DNA of 64,000 bases from Christensenellaceae bacterium (GCA_948890655.1 CAQTYU010000008.1:10848-74847); one strand, 5' to 3'; positions 1 through 9,130 are shown, numbered from the stretch's first letter. Numbers and translations: made by a program. Notes: generated from the sequence alone by a model not told the origin.

Positions 1-3000
1 GGTAAAAACTGCGTAGGTGTGGGAGTATGGCTTGCCGAAAGTTGTTTTTCGTCCGCCTTGCAGGACGATATGCAGCTTTTGGATAAATACGTTTCCGACG
101 GCGTCAACAACATAACCGTATTCGAATCCGAAGACTTCTTCGCCCACAAAAACGCAAGCTACGCTACGAGCGAAGCGCATGCAATAACAAAACTCAGAAA
201 CGGAGATTATGAAATCTGCATAGACGTAAAACGTTGCCGGATAGGCGGAATTTATCCCATGCCGCTCAAGGTCAAAACGGGTTCCGGTTACGAGCTTCTT
301 GCCGACAGCCAGTTTTCGTACGACGCCCGTCCTGAAGACGTCTTCGACGCGTCGAAATACGAATACGGTAAAACTTCGTCCAAAGAATCAAACTGGCAGC
401 GCCGTCTGTTGGATTTATCCCTCAAAAACAATCTTTTAAACTTCCGCTACAGGCGGGATTGCCTGCACCTTATAAGTGCGGATTTACAGGAGTTTTGCCA
501 AAAGCTCGAAGAAAAAGGCAAATTTAATCTTCTTCCGGTAAACACTCCCGTAAAGGACGCCGTTTTTTTCGGTGACGGCAAGGAAGTCCGCAATATGGCG
601 GAACTGATACGTATTGAAATGCGTTCGGGCAAAATCCGCTGTATGTCCTCAGCCGAAAACTTGCAGGAAGTTGCCGGCACGCTTATAAGAAAAGCTCGCT
701 CTGCCGAAGAAGAAGCGGGCGCAAAAACCTTATATCTCGCGTTCGGTTTCCTCAAATGGAAACACGAAGACGACAGAGAAGAAAAATACGCGCCTTTAGC
801 CCTCCTTCCGGTAACGGTTAAACGTCTCAAAACGCAGGGAGTGTTGTTGGAAGCGGGTGAAGAATACGAAGTCAATACAACTTTGCTTGAGTTTTTAAAG
901 CAGGAATTCGGTATAGATATCCGCGGAGTAGAGGGACAAGGACTTTCCCCCAAGGAAATAACCGCAGTCTTTCGCGCAAAAACCGCCAATATGAAAGGCT
1001 GGTATGTATACGAAGATATTTACCTTTCACAGTTCACGTTTGCAAGATACGCAATGTGGGCGGACGTCAAAAACAACATTAAACTTTATTCCAAAAACCC
1101 GCTTGTCCAAAGTCTGATGTCAAACGCCAACAAGCTCGGCGAAAACAAGTTAGAAGCGGCAAACGAGGACAACGGCAACCCCTGTGATGTTCTTGTTCCG
1201 TTGCCTTGCGACAGCACGCAGTATGCGGCGGTAGCGCGTTCACAGACCGGCGTATCGTTCGTTCTGCACGGGCCTCCGGGCACAGGCAAGAGTCAGACTA
1301 TTACAAACATAATCGCAAATGCCGTCGCTCACGGCAAACGCGTTTTATTTGTCGCCGAAAAACAGGCGGCTTTGCAGGTGGTTAAAAAGCGCCTTGTCGA
1401 AGTCGGCGTGGGCGAATTCTGTCTGGAACTGCATTCCGGCAAATCTACCGATAAGGGCGAAATTATAAGAAGTATAGAAAACACTCTTTCTTTGACTGCC
1501 GAGTGCGATGACGAAAAGTTTACGGGCGCCGGCGGAAGAATAACCGAAACCCGCAACGCTTTGCGTGCGCCTCTCGCGGCGCTCCATAAAAAGCGCAGAC
1601 TGGGCGTTTCCGTCTACGAGGGCATAGTATATTATCTTCAGAACAAGGACGCTCCCGAACTTTTAAATATTGAAAGCACTTTTTATGATTCCTTAACTAA
1701 GGAAAAGCTTGCCGAATGCGAAAGTATGCTCACAACCGCTCAGGCGGCGGCAAAGGAGTGCGGCGGCGTTTATCGTTCGCCTTTTTCCGAAGTAAGATTA
1801 ACCGAGTGCGGCGAAAAGACAAAGACGGCGGTGCTGTGCGCTTCGGGCGTGGTTCTTGCCGAACTCAGACATCTCAAAAATTATCTTGGGATGTTCCTTG
1901 AAACGTTTAACCAGAAGGTAAGTAAATTCACCTATAAAAAGCTTGAAAATTTAATCGCGGTTGCCACGGTTTTAAAGGAAGAGGGCTTAAAGGTTTTCTT
2001 TGAATGCGACGGGGACGAACTTTACAAGTTCTACAACGCGAACTTACGCTACGACAAAGAGACCAAGCATTGGCTCAAACACTTCAAATCCCTTCCCGAC
2101 CTCGATAAATACGGCGCTGATATAGAAAAAGAACTGGAAAACTGGGGTGAAAATTACCGCTCGTCCCGCACGCTTTTGCAGGTTATCAAGCGCATAAACC
2201 GTTGCGGCAGGCAGATGGAAGAAAAGGAAGAAACGGAATGGATACGCCGTGCGCTTGAAATAGACAAGGCTCGCGCAATGATGCTCTCCAATACGGATTT
2301 AAGCAGTAATTTCGTCGGCTTCGGCGGCGTAAACGAAAAAAAGCGCGCCGAATTTATGCGTCCGCTTTATGAACTGCACGACATCTGCGCCGAAACGTTT
2401 ATGGACTACAATGCGGACGCGTTCAACAGCGTTTGCGTCAAATCGCAGGGCGGAGCGTTAAAGCCTCTCGTAATTGGATTAATAAATGCGGCAACGTCGT
2501 TCGTTCGCAGTGCGGATAGTTATTTAAAAACCGTCAAAGCTGACAAATCCGCATATAACGATGAAGACGTATTCGATTGTTACACTAAAAAATGCACCGC
2601 GCTAATCGACAACGTCGATATGCTTCCCGCTTGGTGTATGTATAAGCAAACGGCTAAAAAGCTCAACGAATACGGCCTGACTTTTATGACCGACGCTATG
2701 GAAAGCGGTAAAATAAGCGGAAAACAGCTTCTTTCCGCTTTCCGTAAAAACGTTTACCGCAACTTTATTCAAACTAATATTCCCGCGGATGAAAGTCTTG
2801 CGGCTTTCTCGGCGAGCGTTCTCGACGAAAACGCGGCGATTTTCTCTCAGCTTTTAGAAGAATTTTCAAAACTCACAAAGGAAAAAATCCGTGCAACGCT
2901 TGTTTCAAAACTCCCCGAGCCCGAAACCGAAGGTAAGCTTGCGCTTGAACTTATGACGTTCCAGCGCAAAATAAAGGGCAATATAAAGGGCGTGAACCTT

Positions 3001-4884
3001 CGCTCTATATTTACGGAAATTCCCGAACTATTAAAGGTTGTGGCTCCCTGTATGCTGATGAGCCCCAATACCGTTTCGCAGTATCTCCCTGCCGACCCCG
3101 AATTGTTCGACCTCGTAATCTTCGACGAAGCTTCCCAAATGCCCACGTGCGAGGCGGTTCCGTCGCTGGCAAGGGCAAAGAGCGCAATAATCGTCGGCGA
3201 CCCCAAACAGATGCCGCCCACGTCATTCTTCACGGGATTCGGCGCGGACGAAGACCATCCCGAAACGGAGGATTTGGAAAGCGTCCTCGAAGACTGTCTG
3301 GCTTTGGGAATGCCCGAAATGCACCTTATCTGGCACTACCGCTCCAAGCACGAAAGTTTAATTGCGTTCTCGAATTTAACTTACTATTCTTCGCGGCTTT
3401 GCACTTTCCCTTCGCCCGACGCACTCGACAGTAAAGTCACGCTCCGTTATATCGAAAACGGCGTATACGAGCGCGGAACCACAAAGTGCAACAAGGAAGA
3501 GGCGGAAGCTCTCGTGCAGGAGGTTATCCGCCGCTTAAAGGACGAAAAACTCCGCCGTTCCAGTATAGGTATAGTAACTTTTTCCACCCCTCAGCAGGTT
3601 TATGTCGAAAGGCTTTTATCCAAGGAAATTTCCAAACGCGGACTCGAGGAGGCGGCTTACGAGAGAGAAGAACCGTTATTCGTCAAAAATCTCGAAAACG
3701 TTCAGGGCGATGAGAGAGACGTAATTTTATTCTCAGTCTGCTACGGTCCCGACAAAATGGGCAAAATTTCTTTAAACTTCGGCCCGTTAAACCAGTTCGG
3801 CGGTTGGCGCCGTTTAAACGTTGCCGTATCCCGCGCAAGGGAAGAGATGCTGGTGTTCTCTTCTATGCGCTATTCGATGATAGATTTGTCGCGCACGACT
3901 TCGCGCGGCGTGGCGGGGCTTAAAGCGTTTTTGGAATTCGCCGAAAAAGGCAGGGCGAATATCTCCGTCAGAAGCGGCGACATCATCCTGAACCGTCAGG
4001 GCATAGGTAAGTTCATTGCGGAAGAACTGCAAAGCTATGGTTACGACTGCCGTTGCGATGTCGGCGTTTCGGACTTTAAACTTGACGTAGCCGTAGTCAA
4101 TCCCAAAAACAAGCACGAATTTATTCTCGCCGTTCTTTGCGACGGTGCAAACAAATTCTCAGTAAAGGACCGCTCCGTAATGCAGGTGCAAACCTTAAAA
4201 CGCAACAACTGGAACGTCTACAGGCTATATTCAATCAACTTCTTCAACAATCCCAAGCGCGAAATCAAAAAGTTAAAGGACTATCTGGACAGGCTCACTG
4301 CCGACGGTAAGCCCGCGCAAATCAACTTCAAAAAGCCTTACCGCGCGGTTAAGGCGGAAATTAAAACCGTTGAGCCCGCCTATATTTTAAGCGGCGAAAA
4401 CGACGCCGAAATCACAAGGGCAATAAAGGCGGTTTTAACTGCCGAAGAGCCTATATCTCTTCAATTCTTAACAGAACGCACGCTTTCGCTGTTCGGCATC
4501 GAAAAATCCGGCGTAAAACTTCAAAACAAACTTCGCGCTTTAATAGAAAGCTGTAATTTCCCGTCCGTTCAAATGCTCGGCAGCACTTATTATTTCAAGA
4601 CGGATAAGTTCGGCGCGTTTGATAAGTGCCGCGTGGAGGAGGGAACGCAATTGCGCTCCAAGGAATCGGATTACACCCCGTTCGACGTAATTTCTATGAT
4701 TAAGGGTATTTTGCTGAGCAAAGTAAGTATGTATCTCGACGAGCTTATCCCCGTTGTGTTAAAGGAACTTAAAGTCCCGCGCGCCACTGCGCAATTGTCG
4801 TCTTTCGTCCTTTCTTGCATAGATGAAGGCGTCAACCGCGGCTTATTCATCCGCTCCGTCTCCGACAGAATTTCTCTCGCCTGA
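1..4884 (+). CDS. DUF4011-type SF1 helicase with C-terminal nuclease-like domain (5' end missing)
   Basis: Large superfamily I helicase of the Upf1-like, DUF4011/DUF3320 architecture. The frame is open to base 1 and reads G-K-N-C-V-G upstream of the GTG at 19, so the true start lies outside the window. Counting codons from base 1: the DUF4011 signature (WQRRLLDLSLKNNLLNFR) is near residue 130, Walker A GPPGTGKS near 424, Walker B FDEASQMP near 1041, motif III GDPKQMPP near 1067, and QGDERDV near 1236. Residues about 1325-1430 resemble the restriction-endonuclease-fold module (conserved D in LDVAVV, then LCDG and a YRLYS stretch) seen at the end of these helicases. The DUF3320-like tail follows. 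Such proteins are often found in accessory or defence loci, but the role here is unproven. A bidirectional hairpin at 4975-5008 ends the transcript. Confidence 0.9.
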   Translation, partial: GKNCVGVGVWLAESCFSSALQDDMQLLDKYVSDGVNNITVFESEDFFAHKNASYATSEAHAITKLRNGDYEICIDVKRCRIGGIYPMPLKVKTGSGYELLADSQFSYDARPEDVFDASKYEYGKTSSKESNWQRRLLDLSLKNNLLNFRYRRDCLHLISADLQEFCQKLEEKGKFNLLPVNTPVKDAVFFGDGKEVRNMAELIRIEMRSGKIRCMSSAENLQEVAGTLIRKARSAEEEAGAKTLYLAFGFLKWKHEDDREEKYAPLALLPVTVKRLKTQGVLLEAGEEYEVNTTLLEFLKQEFGIDIRGVEGQGLSPKEITAVFRAKTANMKGWYVYEDIYLSQFTFARYAMWADVKNNIKLYSKNPLVQSLMSNANKLGENKLEAANEDNGNPCDVLVPLPCDSTQYAAVARSQTGVSFVLHGPPGTGKSQTITNIIANAVAHGKRVLFVAEKQAALQVVKKRLVEVGVGEFCLELHSGKSTDKGEIIRSIENTLSLTAECDDEKFTGAGGRITETRNALRAPLAALHKKRRLGVSVYEGIVYYLQNKDAPELLNIESTFYDSLTKEKLAECESMLTTAQAAAKECGGVYRSPFSEVRLTECGEKTKTAVLCASGVVLAELRHLKNYLGMFLETFNQKVSKFTYKKLENLIAVATVLKEEGLKVFFECDGDELYKFYNANLRYDKETKHWLKHFKSLPDLDKYGADIEKELENWGENYRSSRTLLQVIKRINRCGRQMEEKEETEWIRRALEIDKARAMMLSNTDLSSNFVGFGGVNEKKRAEFMRPLYELHDICAETFMDYNADAFNSVCVKSQGGALKPLVIGLINAATSFVRSADSYLKTVKADKSAYNDEDVFDCYTKKCTALIDNVDMLPAWCMYKQTAKKLNEYGLTFMTDAMESGKISGKQLLSAFRKNVYRNFIQTNIPADESLAAFSASVLDENAAIFSQLLEEFSKLTKEKIRATLVSKLPEPETEGKLALELMTFQRKIKGNIKGVNLRSIFTEIPELLKVVAPCMLMSPNTVSQYLPADPELFDLVIFDEASQMPTCEAVPSLARAKSAIIVGDPKQMPPTSFFTGFGADEDHPETEDLESVLEDCLALGMPEMHLIWHYRSKHESLIAFSNLTYYSSRLCTFPSPDALDSKVTLRYIENGVYERGTTKCNKEEAEALVQEVIRRLKDEKLRRSSIGIVTFSTPQQVYVERLLSKEISKRGLEEAAYEREEPLFVKNLENVQGDERDVILFSVCYGPDKMGKISLNFGPLNQFGGWRRLNVAVSRAREEMLVFSSMRYSMIDLSRTTSRGVAGLKAFLEFAEKGRANISVRSGDIILNRQGIGKFIAEELQSYGYDCRCDVGVSDFKLDVAVVNPKNKHEFILAVLCDGANKFSVKDRSVMQVQTLKRNNWNVYRLYSINFFNNPKREIKKLKDYLDRLTADGKPAQINFKKPYRAVKAEIKTVEPAYILSGENDAEITRAIKAVLTAEEPISLQFLTERTLSLFGIEKSGVKLQNKLRALIESCNFPSVQMLGSTYYFKTDKFGAFDKCRVEEGTQLRSKESDYTPFDVISMIKGILLSKVSMYLDELIPVVLKELKVPRATAQLSSFVLSCIDEGVNRGLFIRSVSDRISLA

Positions 4885-4974
4885 AACGCATTCATACGTC
4901 TGTCATTCTTAGGCTTGCCGAAGAATCTTTTTGCGCATTGCAACGCAATTTCTTGCGCAAAAAACAGTCACAAC

Positions 4975-5008
4975 AAAAAAGCCCGCGATTTACAATCGCG
5001 GGCTTTTA
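4975..5008. terminator. bidirectional rho-independent terminator
   Basis: The hairpin GCCCGCGATT-tac-AATCGCGGGC (4981-5003) is flanked by an A run on the left and a T run on the right. It can therefore stop the helicase transcript on + and the XRE transcript on -. Confidence 0.85.
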
Positions 5009-5020
5009 AATTATATTAAA

Positions 5021-5245
5021 TTAATCTTCCAAACCTAATAAATCGGCAGGGTCTAAATCGAGTAGCGAACATAAATCTGCAAAAGTTGTAATCGACGGCA
5101 TAATGTCGCCTTTAACATAATGCGCCACGCACGACGGTGAAACGGAAAGTTTTTCCGCAAGTTTCGTCTGCGAATATCCGCTTGTCTTAATTGCTTCTTT
5201 TATTCTCTTTTTAATCAGTTCCACATTTGCCATTTTAAACTTCAA
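5021..5245 (-). CDS. small XRE-family HTH repressor (third of three)
   Basis: A 74-residue protein consisting almost only of a Cro/C1-type helix-turn-helix. The recognition region reads YSQTKLAEKLSVSPSCVAHY and the tail DPADLLGLED is the common end of tiny clostridial XRE proteins. Its start overlaps the stop of the neighbouring XRE gene by 4 nt, so the two are probably translated together. It is the distal gene of a leftward row of three such proteins. It probably binds DNA as a dimer; its target is not visible next to it. Confidence 0.85.
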   Translation of the reverse strand: MKFKMANVELIKKRIKEAIKTSGYSQTKLAEKLSVSPSCVAHYVKGDIMPSITTFADLCSLLDLDPADLLGLED

Positions 5246-5442
5246 TCTGTCAGCCCTAACAAATAATCAGCAGAAACGTCTAAACACTCACACAAAAGAT
5301 AAAGCGTTTCAATGCTCGGATAAGTTCTGCCCGCTTTAAAATTCGAAATATTTTGCCTTGTTGTATTGCAACATTTTGCAATTTCGCTCTGATTCAAATT
5401 GGAATATTTAAGGCATTCGTTAAACCTTTCAGTGAATTTCAT
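5242..5442 (-). CDS. small XRE-family HTH repressor (second of three)
   Basis: A 66-residue HTH protein starting at the ATG at 5442. A longer frame to 5562 exists but would overlap the upstream XRE gene heavily. HTH core: NQSEIAKCCNTTRQNISNFK, with tail VSADYLLGLTD. It lies 7 nt downstream of the first XRE gene's stop and overlaps the third by 4 nt, so the three form one operon. The three proteins differ clearly in the recognition helix, so they need not share operators. Confidence 0.8.
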   Translation of the reverse strand: MKFTERFNECLKYSNLNQSEIAKCCNTTRQNISNFKAGRTYPSIETLYLLCECLDVSADYLLGLTD

Positions 5443-5449
5443 AAAATAA

Positions 5450-5653
5450 CTAATCTTCCAAACCGATAAGATAATCGGCAGAAACTTCAAAAAATTTTGC
5501 CAAAACAATAATGGCATTAATATTCGGCGTCCTTTCTCCGCTTTCCCAAAAAGAAATCGCACTCTTGCTCAAATTAGTAGCCTTTGCAAGTTCCACCTGT
5601 GTCAAATTTTTTTCGGTTCTCAGTTCTTTCAGCCTTTCCGCAAAAGTTTCCAT
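5450..5653 (-). CDS. small XRE-family HTH repressor (first of three, promoter-proximal)
   Basis: A 67-residue Cro/C1-type protein with HTH core TQVELAKATNLSKSAISFWE and tail VSADYLIGLED. It faces the DUF6809-like gene at 5735 across an 81-nt divergent region with two palindromes, which are its most likely operators. It would then repress both itself and the divergent gene. The arrangement is copied at 42777-43293 with different operator sequence. Confidence 0.88.
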   Translation of the reverse strand: METFAERLKELRTEKNLTQVELAKATNLSKSAISFWESGERTPNINAIIVLAKFFEVSADYLIGLED

Positions 5654-5663
5654 AACTCAAATT

Positions 5664-5718
5664 ATTCACAATTGTGGAAAATTTGCTTGACTTTCCACGT
5701 TCGTGGAATTATTATAAT
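5664..5718. promoter_or_regulatory. divergent operator pair and + strand promoter
   Basis: Operator 1 is at 5664-5679 (ATTCACAATTGTGGAA, core CACAATTGTG). Operator 2 is at 5693-5708 (TTCCACGTTCGTGGAA, 7-bp arms). Their centres are 29 bp apart. A sigma-A-like promoter reads TTGACT (5687-5692), 17 nt, TATTAT (5710-5715), so operator 2 sits in the spacer. Both share the right half-site T-x-GTGGAA. The binding protein is inferred to be the adjacent XRE. Confidence 0.75.
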
Positions 5719-5734
5719 CATAAGGAGCAATTAT

Positions 5735-5995
5735 ATGAAATCAATAATAGAAGAAATTTATTTGAATAAGCAATGTGAAGAGGATACTGAAGAAACCGAA
5801 AATTACTGGAAGATACATAAAGAGGTAGAGGAAGTAATCGAGCGGATAAAAATTTTGTTGCCGCAAGCGCAAAAGGAACAAATTAACAAGCTTTATAATT
5901 TAATGTGCAGTCTCGGCAACGAGCGCGGACTTTACGCCTATAAACAGGGCTTTAAGGAAGGCGTCCTCATTGCTTTTGAGACATTTAATTCCTGA
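5735..5995 (+). CDS. DUF6809-like small protein
   Basis: An 86-residue, mostly helical, charged protein. The start at 5735 is chosen over an upstream GTG-type frame because AAGGAG lies 8-13 nt before it. The N-terminus MKSIIEEIYLNKQC resembles the opening of DUF6809 proteins (MKSIIEELYYGN...), small clostridial proteins of unknown function often next to XRE regulators. The C-terminal part (ERGLYAYKQGFKEGVLIAFE) also fits that family's end. It is divergent from the XRE row and probably repressed by it. Transcription ends at the hairpin at 6001-6043. Confidence 0.8.
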   Translation: MKSIIEEIYLNKQCEEDTEETENYWKIHKEVEEVIERIKILLPQAQKEQINKLYNLMCSLGNERGLYAYKQGFKEGVLIAFETFNS

Positions 5996-6000
5996 CAAGC

Positions 6001-6043
6001 AAAAATCCCGCGGGGAACAACGTCTGTTCCCCGCGGGATTTTT
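6001..6043. terminator. bidirectional terminator
   Basis: A long inverted repeat with 14-bp arms (AATCCCGCGGGGAACA and complement) around a 5-nt loop, with an A run before and a T run after. It separates the convergent DUF6809-like gene and dapB. Confidence 0.9.
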
Positions 6044-6056
6044 ATAGCGCTGAAAT

Positions 6057-6812
6057 TTACAAATTTTCCAAAACGTCCGTCATATCGTAAAGTCCGGCGC
6101 TTTTGCCGCAAATCCATTTTGCCGCCTTAATTGCGCCCGCCGCAAACACTTTTTTAGACCGCGCCGAGTGCGAAATCGTTACAATTTCATCCTCGCCCGC
6201 AAACATAACCTCGTGCTCGCCCACAATCGTTCCGCCGCGCACTGCGTGTATTCCGATTTCGTTTCCGCGCTTTCCAACCGCGCCCTCGCGGCCGTTCAAA
6301 TACGGTTTGCCCCCGTCGTATGCCGCGTTTACGCTCTCGGCAAGCATCAATGCCGTGCCCGAAGGCGCGTCAACCTTTTTATTGTGATGTCTTTCTATTA
6401 TCTCTATGTCAAATTTCTCACCCAGCGTTTGCGCGGCTTCTTTAACCAGTTTTACAATCAGGTTCACGCCCAACGAAAAGTTCGCCGTTTTAAAAACCGC
6501 CGTCTTTTTCGCCGCGTCGTTTATCATTTTAATATGCTCGTCCGTGTACCCCGTCGCCGCCAACACCACGGGTTTTTTGTTTTTAACCGCCCACTCAAGC
6601 TCATCCTTCAAAACGGCGGGGGAGGAAAAGTCCACAACAACGTCCGCAGGTGTGCAAACGTCGCTAAACGAGGCATATACCGGCACTTTTACGCCTTCCG
6701 GAGCCCTTAAATCAACCCCGCAAACCACTTCCGTTTCGCCGTCCTCGGCGCAAATATTCAAAACGTTTCCGCCCATTGCGCCGCCTATTCCGCAAATTAA
6801 AATCTTTACCAT
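6057..6812 (-). CDS. dapB: 4-hydroxy-tetrahydrodipicolinate reductase
   Basis: 251 residues, normal for DapB. It reduces the DapA product with NAD(P)H to tetrahydrodipicolinate on the way to diaminopimelate and lysine. The N-terminal Rossmann motif is GIGGAMGGNV. The family signature ERHHNKKVDAPSGTAL contains the catalytic His/Lys region, and RGGTIVGEHEV follows. It is the last gene of asd-dapA-dapB and overlaps dapA by 7 nt, so it falls under the lysine riboswitch upstream of asd. Confidence 0.97.
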   Translation of the reverse strand: MVKILICGIGGAMGGNVLNICAEDGETEVVCGVDLRAPEGVKVPVYASFSDVCTPADVVVDFSSPAVLKDELEWAVKNKKPVVLAATGYTDEHIKMINDAAKKTAVFKTANFSLGVNLIVKLVKEAAQTLGEKFDIEIIERHHNKKVDAPSGTALMLAESVNAAYDGGKPYLNGREGAVGKRGNEIGIHAVRGGTIVGEHEVMFAGEDEIVTISHSARSKKVFAAGAIKAAKWICGKSAGLYDMTDVLENL

Positions 6813-7696
6813 ACTTTTTTTAACCCCGCGTTATCAATCGCGTTCTGTAAAATCACCTTGTTTTTGTCCTCAAGCTCGCTAAGGGGCGAACGCGGCGTTC
6901 CCGCCTTAAATCCAAGCATATTATAGGCAGCCTTTACCGGTATGGGGTTCACTTCCAAAAAGCAAGCGTCTTCCAAAGGCAACAAAAAGTCCTGCACTTC
7001 GTTCGCTTCGTCAAGTTTACCATCCCTTACAAGGTTATACATCTTTTTAACAAGCGCGGGCGCAATGTTCGAGGTAACCGAAATTAATCCCGCTCCGCCT
7101 ATGGCAAGCATTGGCAAATTCAAAAAGTCCTCGCCGGAATACAAATCCATTTTCCCGCGGATTCTTCGCATCGTCTCGCATACCTGCGCCATATTGCCGC
7201 TCGCTTCCTTTATTCCCGCCATATTAGGCAGCGTAGCCAGTTTTTCCGCCGTTTCGGGCAGTATGTTAACGGCAGTGCGCGAGGGCACGTTATAAGCGAT
7301 TACGGGAATTTTAACCGCCGCGCAAACCGCTTTGTAATATTCAAAAAGTCCCGCCTGCGTGCATTTGTTATAATAGGGGGTAACCACCAGAACGCCGTCC
7401 GCACCCAGCTCTTCGGCGCGTTTCGAAGCCGCAACCGCTTTTGCAGTGTCGTTACTGCCCGTGCCTATTATAATTTTAATCCGCCCCGCGGCTTTTTTAA
7501 CGGCGTATTTAATGGTTTCAACCTTTTCGTCCTCGGTCATTGTCGCGGGTTCGCCCGTCGTTCCCAAAACCACTAAAGCGTCGGTGCCGCCGTCAATCTG
7601 GTATTCAATCATCTTGCCGAACTCTTCAAAGTTCACGCCGCGTTTGTCAAAGGGCGTAATCATCGCCGTAATAATCCCGTTACAAAATCCAATCAT
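6806..7696 (-). CDS. dapA: 4-hydroxy-tetrahydrodipicolinate synthase
   Basis: 296-residue class I aldolase that condenses pyruvate with aspartate semialdehyde, the first committed step to lysine. The substrate loop LGTTGEPATM, the Tyr of YNVPSRTAVN and the Schiff-base Lys in AGIKEASGNM are all present. It lies about 100 nt after asd and overlaps dapB. The short asd-dapA gap (7697-7798) shows no terminator, so the three genes look co-transcribed. Confidence 0.97.
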   Translation of the reverse strand: MIGFCNGIITAMITPFDKRGVNFEEFGKMIEYQIDGGTDALVVLGTTGEPATMTEDEKVETIKYAVKKAAGRIKIIIGTGSNDTAKAVAASKRAEELGADGVLVVTPYYNKCTQAGLFEYYKAVCAAVKIPVIAYNVPSRTAVNILPETAEKLATLPNMAGIKEASGNMAQVCETMRRIRGKMDLYSGEDFLNLPMLAIGGAGLISVTSNIAPALVKKMYNLVRDGKLDEANEVQDFLLPLEDACFLEVNPIPVKAAYNMLGFKAGTPRSPLSELEDKNKVILQNAIDNAGLKKVW

Positions 7697-7798
7697 TATA
7701 AACCTCTTTTTGTTTTCAAAATAACCGCGTACTCCCCGCGTATTTTAAATTACCCCGTATATATATTGTAATCAATTGCATTCGCAAATGTTCCGTTC

Positions 7799-8887
7799 TC
7801 AGTCAAAATACCCTTTCGCCGCAAGCAGTTCGGCAAGTAAAACCGCGCCGCCCGCCGCGCCCCGCAGAGTGTTGTGCGAAAATCCGATAAATTTGTAATC
7901 GAACAAATTATCCTCGCGGAGTCTCCCCGCGCAAACCGCCATTCCGTTTTCGGTATATCTGTCAAGCTTGGGCTGCGGGCGGTTGTCTTCCTCGAAATAG
8001 TGAATAAATTTAGCGGGGGCGGAGGGCAGTTTCAATGTCTGCGGTTCGCCGTAAAAATCTGCCCACGCCTTCAAAATTTCTTCCTTTGCCGGCTTTTTTT
8101 CAAACTTCACAAAGCACGCGGCCGTGTGCCCGTCCGAAACAGGCACCCTCACGCACTGCGCCGTGATAACGGGCGCCGCCGCGGGCACAATTTTTCCGTT
8201 TACAACCTCACCCCAGATTTTAAGCGGCTCCTTTTCGCTCTTTTCTTCCTCGCCGCCGATGTAGGGTATAACGTTATCCAAAATTTCGGGCATAGTCTCA
8301 AAAGTCTTGCCCGCGCCCGAAATCGCCTGATATGTGCACACAGCCGCGCTTACAATGCCGAATTTTTTCAAAGGGTGCAAAAGCGGCACGTAAGACTGAA
8401 GGGAGCAGTTGCTCTTAACCGCCACAAATCCGCGCTTCGTTCCAAGCCGTTTTCTCTGCGCGTTTATAACAAGCAGATGTTCCGCGTTTATTTCGGGAAT
8501 AATCATCGGCACGTCGTCCGTAAAACGGTGCGCCGAATTGTTCGAAACTATCGGACACTCAAGCTTTGCATAGGACGTTTCAAGTTCCTTTATGTCGTCT
8601 TTCGGCATATTCACCGCGCAAAAGCAAAAATCAACCGATTTTGCAATGGTTTTCATATCCGCCGCCGCGTCCATAACCGTAACGTCCGCAAATTTTGCGG
8701 GCATAGGCTCGGCAAGATGCCACTTTTTAACGGCGTCCTTATATTTTTTGCCTGCCGAAGATGCCGAAGCCGCAAGGCAAGCAACCTCGAATTGCGGATG
8801 ATTTTCCAAAAGCAGTAAAAATCTCTGCCCGACCATTCCGGTGGCGCCTATCACGCCCACCTTATATTTTTTTGAACTCATAATCAC
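7799..8887 (-). CDS. asd: aspartate-semialdehyde dehydrogenase
   Basis: 362 residues, the length of the longer 'archaeal-type' Asd family rather than the shorter classical one. It converts aspartyl phosphate to aspartate semialdehyde, feeding lysine, threonine and methionine. Cofactor motif GATGMVGQRF is at residues 14-23; the active-site Cys is in VKSNCSLQSY; SNNSAHRF is also conserved. First gene of the riboswitch-controlled asd-dapA-dapB operon. Start at 8887 has AAGGAG upstream on the minus strand. Confidence 0.95.
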   Translation of the reverse strand: MIMSSKKYKVGVIGATGMVGQRFLLLLENHPQFEVACLAASASSAGKKYKDAVKKWHLAEPMPAKFADVTVMDAAADMKTIAKSVDFCFCAVNMPKDDIKELETSYAKLECPIVSNNSAHRFTDDVPMIIPEINAEHLLVINAQRKRLGTKRGFVAVKSNCSLQSYVPLLHPLKKFGIVSAAVCTYQAISGAGKTFETMPEILDNVIPYIGGEEEKSEKEPLKIWGEVVNGKIVPAAAPVITAQCVRVPVSDGHTAACFVKFEKKPAKEEILKAWADFYGEPQTLKLPSAPAKFIHYFEEDNRPQPKLDRYTENGMAVCAGRLREDNLFDYKFIGFSHNTLRGAAGGAVLLAELLAAKGYFD

Positions 8888-8892
8888 TCCTT

Positions 8893-9127
8893 AAAAAATA
8901 AAAAAGACAGCTCCGCGCTGTCTCCGAATTTGTCAAAAAACAATAAAAACGGCATTAGCGCAACACTAAAAGTGACAGTCGCAAGGGTATTAACCCGTGC
9001 GCCCGACGCAGGTTAAGGAAACCCGCATCTCGGCGGAGGCGCCCTTTTGCCGCAGCCTCATCGGAATTTCCCTTAAAAATTCCTTCGTCCACGGTTACTT
9101 TTGCCCGTCCGCTCCTCTGAATGCAAA
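8893..9127 (-). ncRNA. lysine riboswitch (L box) with terminator platform
   Basis: On the minus strand, from about 9127 down to 8960, the conserved L-box pieces occur in order: CAGAGGAGCG, AAAAGTAACC, GGCTGCGGCAAAAGGGCGCC, CCGCCGAG, and the closing GACTGTCAC. This matches the lysC leader plan. Next comes a hairpin AGACAGC-tccgc-GCTGTCT (8905-8923) followed by a T-rich run, ending just before the asd start at 8887. The arrangement predicts transcription termination when lysine is bound. Family assignment is by recalled consensus; pairing was not computed. Confidence 0.9.
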
Positions 9128-9130
9128 AAG

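Noticed and set aside
6168..6710. 180-codon + strand open frame opposite dapB
   Set aside because: Antisense shadow of a well-conserved gene; the translation is Arg/His-rich with no family pattern or ribosome site.
7874..8818. 314-codon + strand open frame opposite asd
   Set aside because: Antisense shadow caused by codon bias of asd.
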